From: Clostridiales bacterium 1_7_47FAA
Lineage (GTDB): Bacteria; Bacillota; Clostridia; Lachnospirales; Lachnospiraceae
NCBI GenBank assembly: GCA_000155435.1
Contig: DS990261.1
Location: 522,711-586,710 of the forward strand
DNA length: 64,000 nucleotides
Direction: 5' to 3'
The notes beneath the pieces were generated by a model. The model had not been told where the DNA came from and did no database searches. It saw nothing but the letters and a program-made list of their open reading frames with translations. Position numbers and translations under genes: made by a program. This document shows, in pieces, positions 25,190 to 33,995 of this stretch (the stretch's first letter is position 1; the number at the start of each line of letters is the position of its first letter).

Positions 25190-26897
25190 CAGAAAACAAA
25201 GCGCGCAGCTAGAGCGCAAGAAATTTTTCTCAGACCCCATCCTGGTGGGCATGATCGTGGTGCTGCTCATCTTCCTGGCGTTGTTCATCCTGTATCCTCT
25301 TCTGATGCTTCTGGTGGACAGCTTCCGTACCGAGGAGGGCGGTGTCACACTGGATGTGTTTAAGCGGGTCCTGAGTCTGGAACGGTTCCAGAAGGCATTT
25401 AAAAATACGGTGGTGCTGGGGCTGATTACCGGGTTTACCTCCACGGCCATCGGTCTTTTGTTTGCTTATGTGGAGGTGTATGTAAAGCTTAAGACAAAAA
25501 TCCTGGAAAAGCTGTTTGCGCTGGTGTCCATGCTTCCGGTGGTGTCCCCGCCTTTCGTGCTGTCCCTTTCCATGATTATGCTGTTCGGGCGCAGCGGAAT
25601 CATTACCAGGTCGCTTTTGGGCATCTATGATTCCAATGTATATGGGCTAAAGGGAATCGCCATTGTACAGACACTGACCTTTTTCCCGGTGTGCTATCTG
25701 ATGTTAAAGGGGCTTTTAAAGAACATAGACCCATCCCTTGAGGAGGCCACCAGGGATATGGGGGCCAGCAGATGGAAGGTATTTACCAGTGTGACCTTCC
25801 CGCTTCTCCTTCCCGGCCTGGGCAATGCGTTCCTAGTTACCTTCATCGAGTCCGTGGCGGACTTTGCAAACCCCATGCTGATTGGCGGTTCCTATGATAC
25901 CCTGGCAACCACCATCTACCTGCAGGTCACGGGCGCCTATGACTCCACGGGAGCAGCTGCCATGGCCGTGGTGCTTCTGTCCCTGACCGTTGTGCTGTTC
26001 CTGATACAGAAGTATTACCTGGAGAAGAAGACAGCCGCCACCCTTACGGGCAAGGCTTCCCGCATGAGGATGCTGATTGAGGACAAGAGCGTGACCGTGC
26101 CCCTTACCATATTCTGCGGGCTGGTGGCCGCCTTCGTGCTGTTAATGTATATCATGGTCCCCTTCGGCGCAATGTTCACCCTCTGGGGCAGGGATTACAG
26201 CCTGAGCCTTAAGTGGTTCCAGTACATGTTCAAGACCAGCGGCTTGAAGGCATTTAAGGATTCCTTTGTGCTGTCGGCCATTGCAGCGCCCCTGACCGCG
26301 TTTTTATCCATGGTGATTTCCTACCTTGTGGTGAAGAAGAAGTTCAAGGCCAAGGGATTCATTGAGTTTGTTTCCATGCTGGCCATGGCGGTGCCGGGTA
26401 CTGTTTTAGGTATCGGATACATCCGCGGCTATGCAAGGGGACTGTTCGGCACCGGGGTCATGAGCAGTCTTTATGGAAGCGGGCTTATCCTGATCATCGT
26501 GTTCATTGTGCGAAGCCTTCCCACCGGCACCAGGAGCGGTATCTCCGCCCTGCGCCAGATTGACAAGTCCATTGAGGAATCCGCATATGACATGGGGGCC
26601 AACTCGGCTAAGGTATTCATGACAGTGACCCTTCCGCTGATAAAGGATTCTTTCTTCAGCGGCCTTGTAACGGCATTCGTGCGGAGCATCACGGCTATTT
26701 CCGCCATCATCCTGCTGGTGACGCCGGACTTCCTGTTAATTACCTGCCAGATTAACGAGCAGGCGGAAAAAGGGAATTACGGCGTGGCCTGTGCGTATGC
26801 AACCGTACTGATTATCATTACATACGGCGCTGTGCTGCTTATGGATACGATGATGAAGTTCTTTGGTGTCAGCAGGAAGATTAAGGCTGAGGAATAG
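25185..26897 (+). CDS. Iron-type ABC importer, fused two-domain permease
   Basis: A 570-residue FbpB-like permease with two BPD_transp_1 domains in one chain and about twelve membrane helices. The two EAA loops that dock on the ATPase are visible: EEATRDMGASRWKVFTSVTF near residues 185-205 and EESAYDMGANSAKVFMTVTL in the second half. The start is a GTG at 25185 preceded by GGGGGG from a small tandem duplication. ATPase gene 12 bp downstream. The paralogue at 37956-39620 has the same build. Confidence 0.9.
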   Translation: MARKQSAQLERKKFFSDPILVGMIVVLLIFLALFILYPLLMLLVDSFRTEEGGVTLDVFKRVLSLERFQKAFKNTVVLGLITGFTSTAIGLLFAYVEVYVKLKTKILEKLFALVSMLPVVSPPFVLSLSMIMLFGRSGIITRSLLGIYDSNVYGLKGIAIVQTLTFFPVCYLMLKGLLKNIDPSLEEATRDMGASRWKVFTSVTFPLLLPGLGNAFLVTFIESVADFANPMLIGGSYDTLATTIYLQVTGAYDSTGAAAMAVVLLSLTVVLFLIQKYYLEKKTAATLTGKASRMRMLIEDKSVTVPLTIFCGLVAAFVLLMYIMVPFGAMFTLWGRDYSLSLKWFQYMFKTSGLKAFKDSFVLSAIAAPLTAFLSMVISYLVVKKKFKAKGFIEFVSMLAMAVPGTVLGIGYIRGYARGLFGTGVMSSLYGSGLILIIVFIVRSLPTGTRSGISALRQIDKSIEESAYDMGANSAKVFMTVTLPLIKDSFFSGLVTAFVRSITAISAIILLVTPDFLLITCQINEQAEKGNYGVACAYATVLIIITYGAVLLMDTMMKFFGVSRKIKAEE

Positions 26898-26909
26898 GAG
26901 GATAATAAC

Positions 26910-27995
26910 ATGGAAAAACAGAAAAAGGGCGTCCGTCTGGACCACATTTCCAAGATATATACAGACCCCAAGACGGGGAAGGAGTTTTACGCGGTACAGG
27001 ATACCACGCTGGATATTGAGCCGGGTTCCTTCGTGACCCTGCTGGGACCGTCCGGCTGCGGCAAGACCACTACGCTGCGCATGATTGCGGGGTTTGAAAG
27101 CCCGGATGAGGGGGATATCTATCTGGGGGATGAGAATATCAATGCGCTGACACCGAACAAAAGGGATACGGCCATGGTATTCCAGAGCTACGCCCTCCTG
27201 CCGCATATCAATGTATTTGACAACGTGGCCTATGGCCTTAAGATACGCAAGCTTCCCAAGGAAGAAATCCATGAGAGGGTCATGAACATACTTAAGCTGG
27301 TGGAGATGGATGGCATGGAGTCACGTATGACCAACCAGCTGTCCGGCGGACAGCAGCAGCGTGTGGCGCTGGCAAGGGCTTTGGTGATTGAACCCAGCGT
27401 GCTTCTGTTTGATGAACCTTTGAGCAACCTGGACGCCAAGCTGCGGGTGACCATGCGGACGGAAATCCGCAAAATCCAGCAGAAGGTGGGCATTACGGCC
27501 ATCTACGTGACCCACGACCAGTCCGAGGCCATGAGCATTTCCGATAAGATCATCATCATGAGCCAGGGCAGGGTGGAGCAGATCGGCACGCCCAGGGAGA
27601 TTTATTACCACCCATCCTCCCGGTTCGTGGCTGACTTTATCGGCGAGGCCAACTTCCTGGATGCAAAGGTGAAGTCCGTAAACGGGGAAAAGGCTGTGAT
27701 TGATGTGGTGGGACAGGAGCTGGAGGTCAATAATTTTGCCCATGCGGCTCCCGGCGAGGACGCCACCCTGGTCATCCGGCCGGAGGGGGCCACCCTGGCG
27801 GAACAGGGGCTTTTGGAGGCAACGGTAAGCCTTTCCACCTTCATGGGTTCCTACCAGTACTATGAGGTCATGGTGGGGAACATGATGATTCAGATAACGG
27901 ATTATAATCCGGTGAACCGCAGGATTTACGAGGTGGGCGAGAAGGCGTATCTGGATTTCGACCCCAAGGGGGTTTACATTCTTTCGGCTGGTTGA
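26910..27995 (+). CDS. Iron-type ABC importer, ATP-binding subunit (PotA/FbpC-like)
   Basis: A 361-residue importer ATPase: Walker A GPSGCGKTTTLRM, Q-loop VFQSYALLPHINVFDNV, signature LSGGQQQRVALARAL, Walker B LLFDEPLSNLDAKLR and switch THDQSEAMSISD. A C-terminal TOBE-like beta domain of about 110 residues follows, as in PotA, MalK and FbpC. AGGAGG precedes the ATG, 12 bp after the permease stop. It works with the permease at 25185 and the binding protein at 23811. Confidence 0.92.
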   Translation: MEKQKKGVRLDHISKIYTDPKTGKEFYAVQDTTLDIEPGSFVTLLGPSGCGKTTTLRMIAGFESPDEGDIYLGDENINALTPNKRDTAMVFQSYALLPHINVFDNVAYGLKIRKLPKEEIHERVMNILKLVEMDGMESRMTNQLSGGQQQRVALARALVIEPSVLLFDEPLSNLDAKLRVTMRTEIRKIQQKVGITAIYVTHDQSEAMSISDKIIIMSQGRVEQIGTPREIYYHPSSRFVADFIGEANFLDAKVKSVNGEKAVIDVVGQELEVNNFAHAAPGEDATLVIRPEGATLAEQGLLEATVSLSTFMGSYQYYEVMVGNMMIQITDYNPVNRRIYEVGEKAYLDFDPKGVYILSAG

Positions 27996-28053
27996 TACAA
28001 TTAAGTGTATGGACATTCATCCGCTTATGAAGGCCGGGAGGCACTGGAAACTA

Positions 28054-29094
28054 ATGAAAAAGAATTGGAACATATATGTGGCAGCCATCGGCATTTCCCT
28101 TTGTCTCGCAGGATGCGCGGGCGGGGGGACCGGGGCTGCCGGTGAGACGGATGAGGCGCTGGTTATCTACTGCCCTCATCCGTTGGAGTTTATAAACCCC
28201 ATCGTGTCTGAGTTTGAGGGCAGGACAGGGGTGAAGACCTTTGTGCAGACCGGGGGGACCGGGGAACTGATTTCCATGGTGGAGGAGCACAGGGAACCGG
28301 CCTGCGACATATTCTGGGGCGGCTCCCTTTCCACCACCATGCCCAGGCAGGAGCTGTTCGAGCCTTATGTGAATGGGAATGAGGATATGGTCAGGGATGA
28401 GTTTAAGAACCGGGAGGGCAATTTAAGCCGGTTCACGGACGTGCCCAGCGTCCTTATGGTGAATACCAACCTGATTGGGGACACGGTGGTGGAGGGGTAT
28501 GAGGACCTGTTAAAGCCGGAGCTGAAAGGGAAGATTGCCATGTGCAACCCGTCCACCTCATCCTCTGCCTATGAGCATCTGATTAATATGCTTTACGCCA
28601 TGGGAAAGGGGAATCCCGAGGATGGATGGGATTACGTGGAGCAGTTTGTAAGGAACCTGGACGGCTGCCTTCTTGGCGGCTCCGCGGATGTGTACCAGGG
28701 AGTGGCTGAAGGACGGTTCGTGGTGGGGCTTACCTTTGAGGAAGGGGCGGCCCATTATGTGGCGGACGGGGAGCCGGTCCGGCTGGTGTACATGAAGGAG
28801 GGCGTCATCTCCACACCGGATGTGGTCTGTATCGTGAAGGGAAGCAGGCGCCTGGCGGAAGCGGAGGAATTTGTGGATTTTGTCACTGGAAAGGACGCCC
28901 AGACAATGATTGCGGACCGTCTGGACCGACGTTCGGTGCGAAAGGATGTGGACGAGCCGGAGTATCTGCCGGATAAGGACGGGCTGCACATTATCTATGA
29001 TGACCTGGATGTGGTGAACCGTAACAAACAGCAGTGGCTGGAGCGGTTTGCCGGAATCTACCGGTCCGTGGCAGGCGGAGGGGAGACCGGATGA
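28054..29094 (+). CDS. Second binding-type lipoprotein, coupled to the sensor kinase
   Basis: A family 1 binding-protein homologue of about 346 residues with a lipoprotein signal ending SLCLAGCAGG. The folds and blocks VIYCPHPLEFINPIVSEFE, TGGTGELISMVEEH and VYQGVAEGRFVVGLTFE resemble the binding protein of the right-hand module (40937-42064) more than the one at 23811. It sits after the transporter ATPase and overlaps the kinase start by four bases (ATGA). Its place recalls PgtC of the PgtABC phosphoglycerate system, a periplasmic protein that signals to the kinase, so I infer a co-sensor role. The start is uncertain: the frame is open from 28009; GGGAGG at 28036-28041 and the signal peptide favour 28054. 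Confidence 0.8.
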   Translation: MKKNWNIYVAAIGISLCLAGCAGGGTGAAGETDEALVIYCPHPLEFINPIVSEFEGRTGVKTFVQTGGTGELISMVEEHREPACDIFWGGSLSTTMPRQELFEPYVNGNEDMVRDEFKNREGNLSRFTDVPSVLMVNTNLIGDTVVEGYEDLLKPELKGKIAMCNPSTSSSAYEHLINMLYAMGKGNPEDGWDYVEQFVRNLDGCLLGGSADVYQGVAEGRFVVGLTFEEGAAHYVADGEPVRLVYMKEGVISTPDVVCIVKGSRRLAEAEEFVDFVTGKDAQTMIADRLDRRSVRKDVDEPEYLPDKDGLHIIYDDLDVVNRNKQQWLERFAGIYRSVAGGGETG

Positions 29095-30785
29095 AAAAAG
29101 AGAAGTATTTCAGGGACGAACTTCAGCACATGTTCATCTCCTATGCCATTGTCCCGGCCGTGATATTCACATTGCTCTGCGGGATGGTGTTCATGGTAGC
29201 CCTTATCCATGGGAGAAGGAGCATTACCGTGTCCAACAACAGCTATGTGGCAGGGGAACTGGAACGGGTCCTGGGACGGTACGAGGAGGGCCTGGTCCGC
29301 CTGGCCGGGCAGCCGGATCTGTTTACAGGCACCCTGGATATACGGGGGAAGGCCAGGATATTTGAAGGGTTTTACGGGATGACCAACGGCCTGGAGATAA
29401 AAGGAAACCTTTATATGTTGGACAGGGACAGGAACATCCTGCTGTCCAGCCAGCCGGGACGGCCTGAATATCTGGATGTGAAGGAGGGGACCTCCTGGGG
29501 CATATTCTGGCACATGGACAACCGGCCCGGGCAGACAGCCGTGAAGCTGGCAGATGGGTGGAAGGGACAGCAGGGCGCGGTCGTCCTTGGACGCAGCGTG
29601 GAGCGGGAGGGACAGACCGTGGGGTATGTGGTGTGTTCCATTCCCAGCAGCCAGATGCAGCAGGTGCTGGACCGTCTGGAGACACAGACCATCATCACGG
29701 ATTCCTATGGCTGGGTATACGCGGGAAGCAACTATAATTTCATTAATAAAAGCAACCAGGTCCTGGGCGTCCTCACACGGGCGGGGCGGTTTCTGTCCCA
29801 TGACAGGCAGATGTACCTGGTGTCAAGGCAGCAGGCTTACCGGCATCTGTTCCAGGTCTATTCCATCTCAGACATCCAGAACATTGTCATTTCCCTGTCC
29901 TTAAGCAGCATGCTGGTGATTACGGCGCTGATCCTCATGACCCTGTGGATGCTGCTGCGGTCCAGGAAGGTGACGGAGAAAAAGACAGAGGACTTTTACC
30001 GGATACTGGATGTGATGGAGAACGCCAGGACAGGCAACCTGGAAACCACCATCCAGATTGACAGCGATAATGAGTTCCGTATTATCGCGGATGCGTATAA
30101 TGAGACAATTGCCAGCCTGAAGACCCAGATGGAGAATAACCGGAAGATGACCGAACTGGTTGCCATGTCCCAGAACAAACAGCTGGAATCCCAGTTCAAC
30201 CCCCATTTCCTTTATAATACACTGGAAAACATTCGGTACATGTGCAAGCTGGAGCCGGCCACGGCAGAGCGTATGGTATTCTCCCTGTCCAACCTCCTGC
30301 GTTACAGCCTGGACGGGAGCAAGGACCAGGTGACGCTGAAGGAGGATCTGGAACACCTGGAGAATTACCTGACCATCCTAAAGCGCAGGTTCGGTTCCAG
30401 GCTGGAATACCAGATAGAGGTGGAACCCGAAGCCATGGACTGCAGGATACCAAAGCTGGTCCTCCAGCCCATGATTGAGAACGCGGTTAAATACGGGTTC
30501 GGCAACCAGTTAAACCTGAGGGTGGAGCTGAAGGCATATATCCACCAGGGAAACCTGATGATGATATGCCGTGACGACGGGGTGGGGATTCCCCAGGAGA
30601 ATTTAAGCGAGCTGAACGCCATGCTGGAGCAGAAGGAGAATACCAGCAGGCATTCAGGGCTTTACAACATACACCGGAGGATTGCAATCCTGTATGGACG
30701 GCCCTACGGGGTGGAAATCAGAAGTACGGAGGGGCATGGGACCACCCTGGTGGTGACCCTGCCTGCTGACCGGGAACCGTTATGA
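29091..30785 (+). CDS. Sensor histidine kinase, YesM/LytS-type
   Basis: A 564-residue membrane kinase. One membrane helix near residues 15-39, an extracellular Cache-like sensor region of about 230 residues, a second helix (SSMLVITALILMTLWMLL), a HAMP-like linker, the His_kinase domain with the phosphorylated His near residue 371 (QFNPHFLYN) and an HATPase domain (IENAVKYGF, DDGVGIPQ, GLYNIHRR). It probably senses the ligand of the neighbouring binding protein and phosphorylates the regulator at 30824. GGAGGGGAG leads to ATG 29091, overlapping the lipoprotein stop; the open frame from 29034 is not needed. Confidence 0.92.
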   Translation: MKKEKYFRDELQHMFISYAIVPAVIFTLLCGMVFMVALIHGRRSITVSNNSYVAGELERVLGRYEEGLVRLAGQPDLFTGTLDIRGKARIFEGFYGMTNGLEIKGNLYMLDRDRNILLSSQPGRPEYLDVKEGTSWGIFWHMDNRPGQTAVKLADGWKGQQGAVVLGRSVEREGQTVGYVVCSIPSSQMQQVLDRLETQTIITDSYGWVYAGSNYNFINKSNQVLGVLTRAGRFLSHDRQMYLVSRQQAYRHLFQVYSISDIQNIVISLSLSSMLVITALILMTLWMLLRSRKVTEKKTEDFYRILDVMENARTGNLETTIQIDSDNEFRIIADAYNETIASLKTQMENNRKMTELVAMSQNKQLESQFNPHFLYNTLENIRYMCKLEPATAERMVFSLSNLLRYSLDGSKDQVTLKEDLEHLENYLTILKRRFGSRLEYQIEVEPEAMDCRIPKLVLQPMIENAVKYGFGNQLNLRVELKAYIHQGNLMMICRDDGVGIPQENLSELNAMLEQKENTSRHSGLYNIHRRIAILYGRPYGVEIRSTEGHGTTLVVTLPADREPL

Positions 30786-30823
30786 ATAAACCGGGCCGGG
30801 CGCCTGAAAAGGGAGGAAAATGG

Positions 30824-31600
30824 ATGCTGCGCGTCTTGATTGCAGAAGATGAGGATATGATACGCAAGGGCCTTGTGTATACCACAGACTGGCTTTCCAT
30901 GGGCTGCGTGGTGGTGGCGGAGGCCTCTGACGGTAAGGATGGATATGAGAAGATACTGGAATGCCGCCCGGATGTGGTAATCACGGATATCTGCATGCCG
31001 TTTATGGACGGGATTGAAATGGTTAAGAAGGCGTCGGAACAGGTGAAATTCAAAAGCATCCTCCTGACCAGCTATGCGGACTTTGAATATGCCAGGAGGG
31101 CCATTGAGGCCAGGGTATGTGAATATATCCTGAAGCCTGTGGACGAGGAGGCCCTGGCAGGCATCATGAAAAGGCTGGAGGAGGAGATTGCCAGCACCAG
31201 GCAGGTGGAATACGCCCTGGAGCAGGCGGAGCTGGAGGGCGGGAGCATGAACTTGGAGTATTACATGCAGCTGGACCTTTCGGAAAACCAGTATGTGTCC
31301 AGGGCCATTGGGAAGATTAAGGAGCATTTTGCCGAGAAAATCAGCATCGAGGGGATCTCGGAGGAACTGGGGGTCAGCGCCAGCTACCTCAGCAGGAAGT
31401 TCAAGGAGGTGACGGAGCAGACATTCCTGGATTTCCTGAATAAATACAGGGTTCAGCAGGCAGTTGCCATGCTGAACACAAGACAGTACCGGATCAGCGA
31501 GATATCCGAGGCCACCGGGTTCACGGATTATAAGCATTTCTGTTCCGTGTTTAAGAAATACACGCTTAAGTCGCCCACCAAGTTCATAAAGGGGATGTAG
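30824..31600 (+). CDS. Response regulator, receiver plus AraC-type HTH (YesN-like)
   Basis: A 258-residue regulator. The receiver domain has the acidic pocket EDED (residues 8-11), phosphoacceptor D55 (VVITDICMP), T82 and K104 (ILKPVD). The C-terminal AraC domain has two helix-turn-helix units (ISEELGVSASYLSRKFKEVT and ISEISEATGFTDYKHFCSVFKKY). It likely activates the transport genes of this module, perhaps through the AAATCA repeats at 23701. GGGAGG at 30811-30816 supports ATG 30824; an upstream ATG at 30782 overlaps the kinase stop (ATGA) and would add 14 residues. It ends two bases from the convergent MATE gene. Confidence 0.9.
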   Translation: MLRVLIAEDEDMIRKGLVYTTDWLSMGCVVVAEASDGKDGYEKILECRPDVVITDICMPFMDGIEMVKKASEQVKFKSILLTSYADFEYARRAIEARVCEYILKPVDEEALAGIMKRLEEEIASTRQVEYALEQAELEGGSMNLEYYMQLDLSENQYVSRAIGKIKEHFAEKISIEGISEELGVSASYLSRKFKEVTEQTFLDFLNKYRVQQAVAMLNTRQYRISEISEATGFTDYKHFCSVFKKYTLKSPTKFIKGM

Positions 31601-31602
31601 CA

Positions 31603-32931
31603 CTAAGCATAGTGATAGGTGCCGCGGTATTTCTTCATGTAATGAATACTTAACAGCAGGCCGCCCAGTTCTGCAATCGGAATCGCCAGCCACACGCCGT
31701 CCACCCCGATAAGGAAGGGCAGGACCATAAGGCTTGTGATGATAAGGCCGAAGGTGCGCACAAAGGAGATGACGGCGGATATCCGTCCGTCTGAAAGCGC
31801 GGTAAACAGGGCGGATGCAAATATGGTAAAGCCTGAGAACAGGAAGCTGAAGGCAAATATGGTAAAGCCATGGCGGGCCAGGCCGTAGACCGGGCTTCCT
31901 GGTTCGGCGAATATGCCCACCACGATGCTTCCGCCGAACTGGGCCAGCAGGAAGGTGGCCGCCGAGGTTACGAGGGTAAAGATAAGGGAGGTCTTAAATA
32001 CCTGCCCAAGCTGTTGCTGGTTCCCGCTTCCGTAGTTAAAGCTGATGACCGGCGAGACACCCTGGGAAAAGCCCATGAACAGTGCGTTCAGCAGGAACTG
32101 GGAGTACTGTATGATGGTGATGGCCGCAACCCCGTCCTCCCCTGCAAAGTGCATCATGGCCAGGTTGAACAGGAAGGTGATGATGCCGGAGGAAAGGTTG
32201 GTCACCATTTCTGAGGAACCGTTGATGCAGGTGTCCTTAAGCTCCCCCTTTTCCATGCTGGGCCGTACCAGCCACAGGGAGTTCCTTGCATATGAAAAAT
32301 AAACCAGGCCGATGACAGCCGGAATCATGTACCCGGTCACCGTTGCAATGGCGGCGCCTGCAATACCAAGCCCCATGGGTACGATAAGCACATAGTCAAG
32401 CACGGCGTTGGTGACCCCGGCCAGCAGGGTCAGGAACAGGCCGATGCCCGGCCGTCCCTCGGTGACAAAATACATCTGGAACTGGATCTGGAGCATCAGG
32501 GCCGGGGCAAATGCCAGCTGCCAGCGCAGATAGGTGACGCAGTCCTTTAAGAGGACTTCGCTGGAGCCTAAAAGCAGGGACAGGGGCGTGGCAAACAGGT
32601 TGCCCAGGATGGCGATAATCAGTCCGGCTCCGATATTTAATAGAATGATTATGGTGAAGGTTCCCCTGGCGCTGTCAGGGCGGCCTTCACCCATTTTTTT
32701 GGCGACAATGGCGCTGCTTCCCGTGGAGAGCATGACGCTTAAACCCAGCACGATATTGATGATGGGATATACGATATTGATGGAGGACAGGGCATTGGTG
32801 CTTACAAACCTGGAAACAAAGACTCCGTCCACAATGGTGTACAGGGACATGACAACCATCATGATGGTGGTTGGCATGGCAAACATCAGTAAAGACCCGA
32901 AGGTAAATTTTTTTGATAATGAATGACTCAT
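31603..32931 (-). CDS. MATE-family multidrug efflux pump
   Basis: A 442-residue protein with twelve hydrophobic segments, matching the MepA-like branch of Na+ or H+ driven MATE transporters that expel cationic drugs. Conserved blocks include MPTTIMMVVMSLYTIVDGVFVSRF in helix one and GVSPVISFNYGSGN after helix seven. The frame is open to 32979, but that start lies inside the -10 element, so ATG 32931 with GCAGGAG upstream is preferred. Divergent from the MerR regulator, under a 19-bp-spacer promoter that regulator should activate. Confidence 0.92.
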   Translation of the reverse strand: MSHSLSKKFTFGSLLMFAMPTTIMMVVMSLYTIVDGVFVSRFVSTNALSSINIVYPIINIVLGLSVMLSTGSSAIVAKKMGEGRPDSARGTFTIIILLNIGAGLIIAILGNLFATPLSLLLGSSEVLLKDCVTYLRWQLAFAPALMLQIQFQMYFVTEGRPGIGLFLTLLAGVTNAVLDYVLIVPMGLGIAGAAIATVTGYMIPAVIGLVYFSYARNSLWLVRPSMEKGELKDTCINGSSEMVTNLSSGIITFLFNLAMMHFAGEDGVAAITIIQYSQFLLNALFMGFSQGVSPVISFNYGSGNQQQLGQVFKTSLIFTLVTSAATFLLAQFGGSIVVGIFAEPGSPVYGLARHGFTIFAFSFLFSGFTIFASALFTALSDGRISAVISFVRTFGLIITSLMVLPFLIGVDGVWLAIPIAELGGLLLSIHYMKKYRGTYHYA

Positions 32932-32974
32932 AAAAATACTCCTGCTTCTATTGTAAATTTCAGCCGCAGGTATT

Positions 32975-33009
32975 ATCATATAGTATAGGGTTACCCGATA
33001 GTCAAGAGG
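32975..33009 (-). promoter_or_regulatory. MerR-type promoter of the MATE gene
   Basis: On the minus strand: TTGACT (plus 33000-33005), 19-bp spacer, TATGAT (plus 32975-32980), with the palindrome GGGTTACCC or its mirror in the spacer. A nearly identical copy precedes the ABC exporter operon (23442-23467). Confidence 0.75.
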
Positions 33010-33020
33010 AGATTGAAAAA

Positions 33021-33845
33021 ATGGAAAACCGCACGGAACTGTATTTTACAACCGGAGAATTTGCACGGATACTGGGAGTTAAGAAACATACCCTGTTCCA
33101 CTATGACCAGATAGGGCTTTTTTCGCCTGCGCTGAAGGAGGAGAACGGATACAGGTATTATTTTGTCTGGCAGATGGATGTGTTCGAGGTCATCAAGGCG
33201 CTGCAGAAGCTGGGCATGCCCCTGGAGGAAATCAAGGAATACATTGAGAACCGTTCGCCGGAACGGTTCATGGAAATGATGGATGAAAAGGAGAAGCAGA
33301 TAGACAGGGAGATTGAACACCTGAAACAGATGAAGCGGTTCATACGCAATGAAAAGGACAACATAACCGCGGTCAGGAAGGCTCCCCTCAATGTCCCCAT
33401 GCTGGTGGAGCGCAGGGAAGAGTTCCTCCTGGTATCCGACATCACGGCAACGGACGAGCGCAGGACGGCCGTGGAGATTGCAAAGCATGTAAGGGAACAG
33501 GAAAAGTACCACGGCGCCATGGGGGCGGTTGGCTCCATCTGCCTTAAGGAAGACCTGGAAAAGGGAATATTTGACAAGTATGTAAAGGTCTATACAAAGC
33601 TTGAGAAAAAGGCCGCGTCCCCCAAGGTCATGAAACGCCCTGCCGGTGAATATGTGGAGATGTATTACCGGGGGTATGCCTGGGATATGGAGGTTCCATA
33701 TAAACGGATTACGCGGTTTGCCGAAGAAAACGGGTGGGTTACAGGGGAAATGTGGTATGAGGACCTGCTGTTGGATGAACTGACGGTTAAGGGATATGAG
33801 GACTATGTGGTCCGGGTGATGGTGCCCGTATGCGGGGGGAGGTAA
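33021..33845 (+). CDS. MerR-family regulator with GyrI/BmrR-like effector domain
   Basis: A 274-residue regulator: winged HTH (YFTTGEFARILGVKKHTLFHYDQIGLFSPA, residues 8-37), a coiled linker (EKEKQIDREIEHLKQMKRF) and a C-terminal GyrI-like/BmrR-type drug-binding fold (VERREEFLLVSDITATDERR to the end). Such proteins twist a 19-bp-spaced promoter into activity when they bind a drug. Its start is 16 bp from the -35 of the divergent MATE promoter; AGAGGAGA precedes the ATG. The same operator stands before the ABC exporter operon 9.5 kb away, so it likely drives two pumps. Confidence 0.9.
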   Translation: MENRTELYFTTGEFARILGVKKHTLFHYDQIGLFSPALKEENGYRYYFVWQMDVFEVIKALQKLGMPLEEIKEYIENRSPERFMEMMDEKEKQIDREIEHLKQMKRFIRNEKDNITAVRKAPLNVPMLVERREEFLLVSDITATDERRTAVEIAKHVREQEKYHGAMGAVGSICLKEDLEKGIFDKYVKVYTKLEKKAASPKVMKRPAGEYVEMYYRGYAWDMEVPYKRITRFAEENGWVTGEMWYEDLLLDELTVKGYEDYVVRVMVPVCGGR

Positions 33846-33887
33846 GGAGAAGGGAGGAAAAGAGGAAGGAAAAGATGCGGGCCATCA

Positions 33888-33916
33888 TAGACAAACAGGG
33901 GGACAGCGGTTATAAT
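33888..33916 (+). promoter_or_regulatory. Promoter of the diguanylate cyclase gene
   Basis: TAGACA (33888-33893), 17-bp spacer, TATAAT (33911-33916), 80 bp before the start codon at 33996. Confidence 0.6.
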
Positions 33917-33995
33917 GGCAGTATGAATACTGGAAAAAGAAGGGGATTTGTGTAAATCCTTGGGGAAGGGTATTCCAAAGGAGAATGGTTTTATT

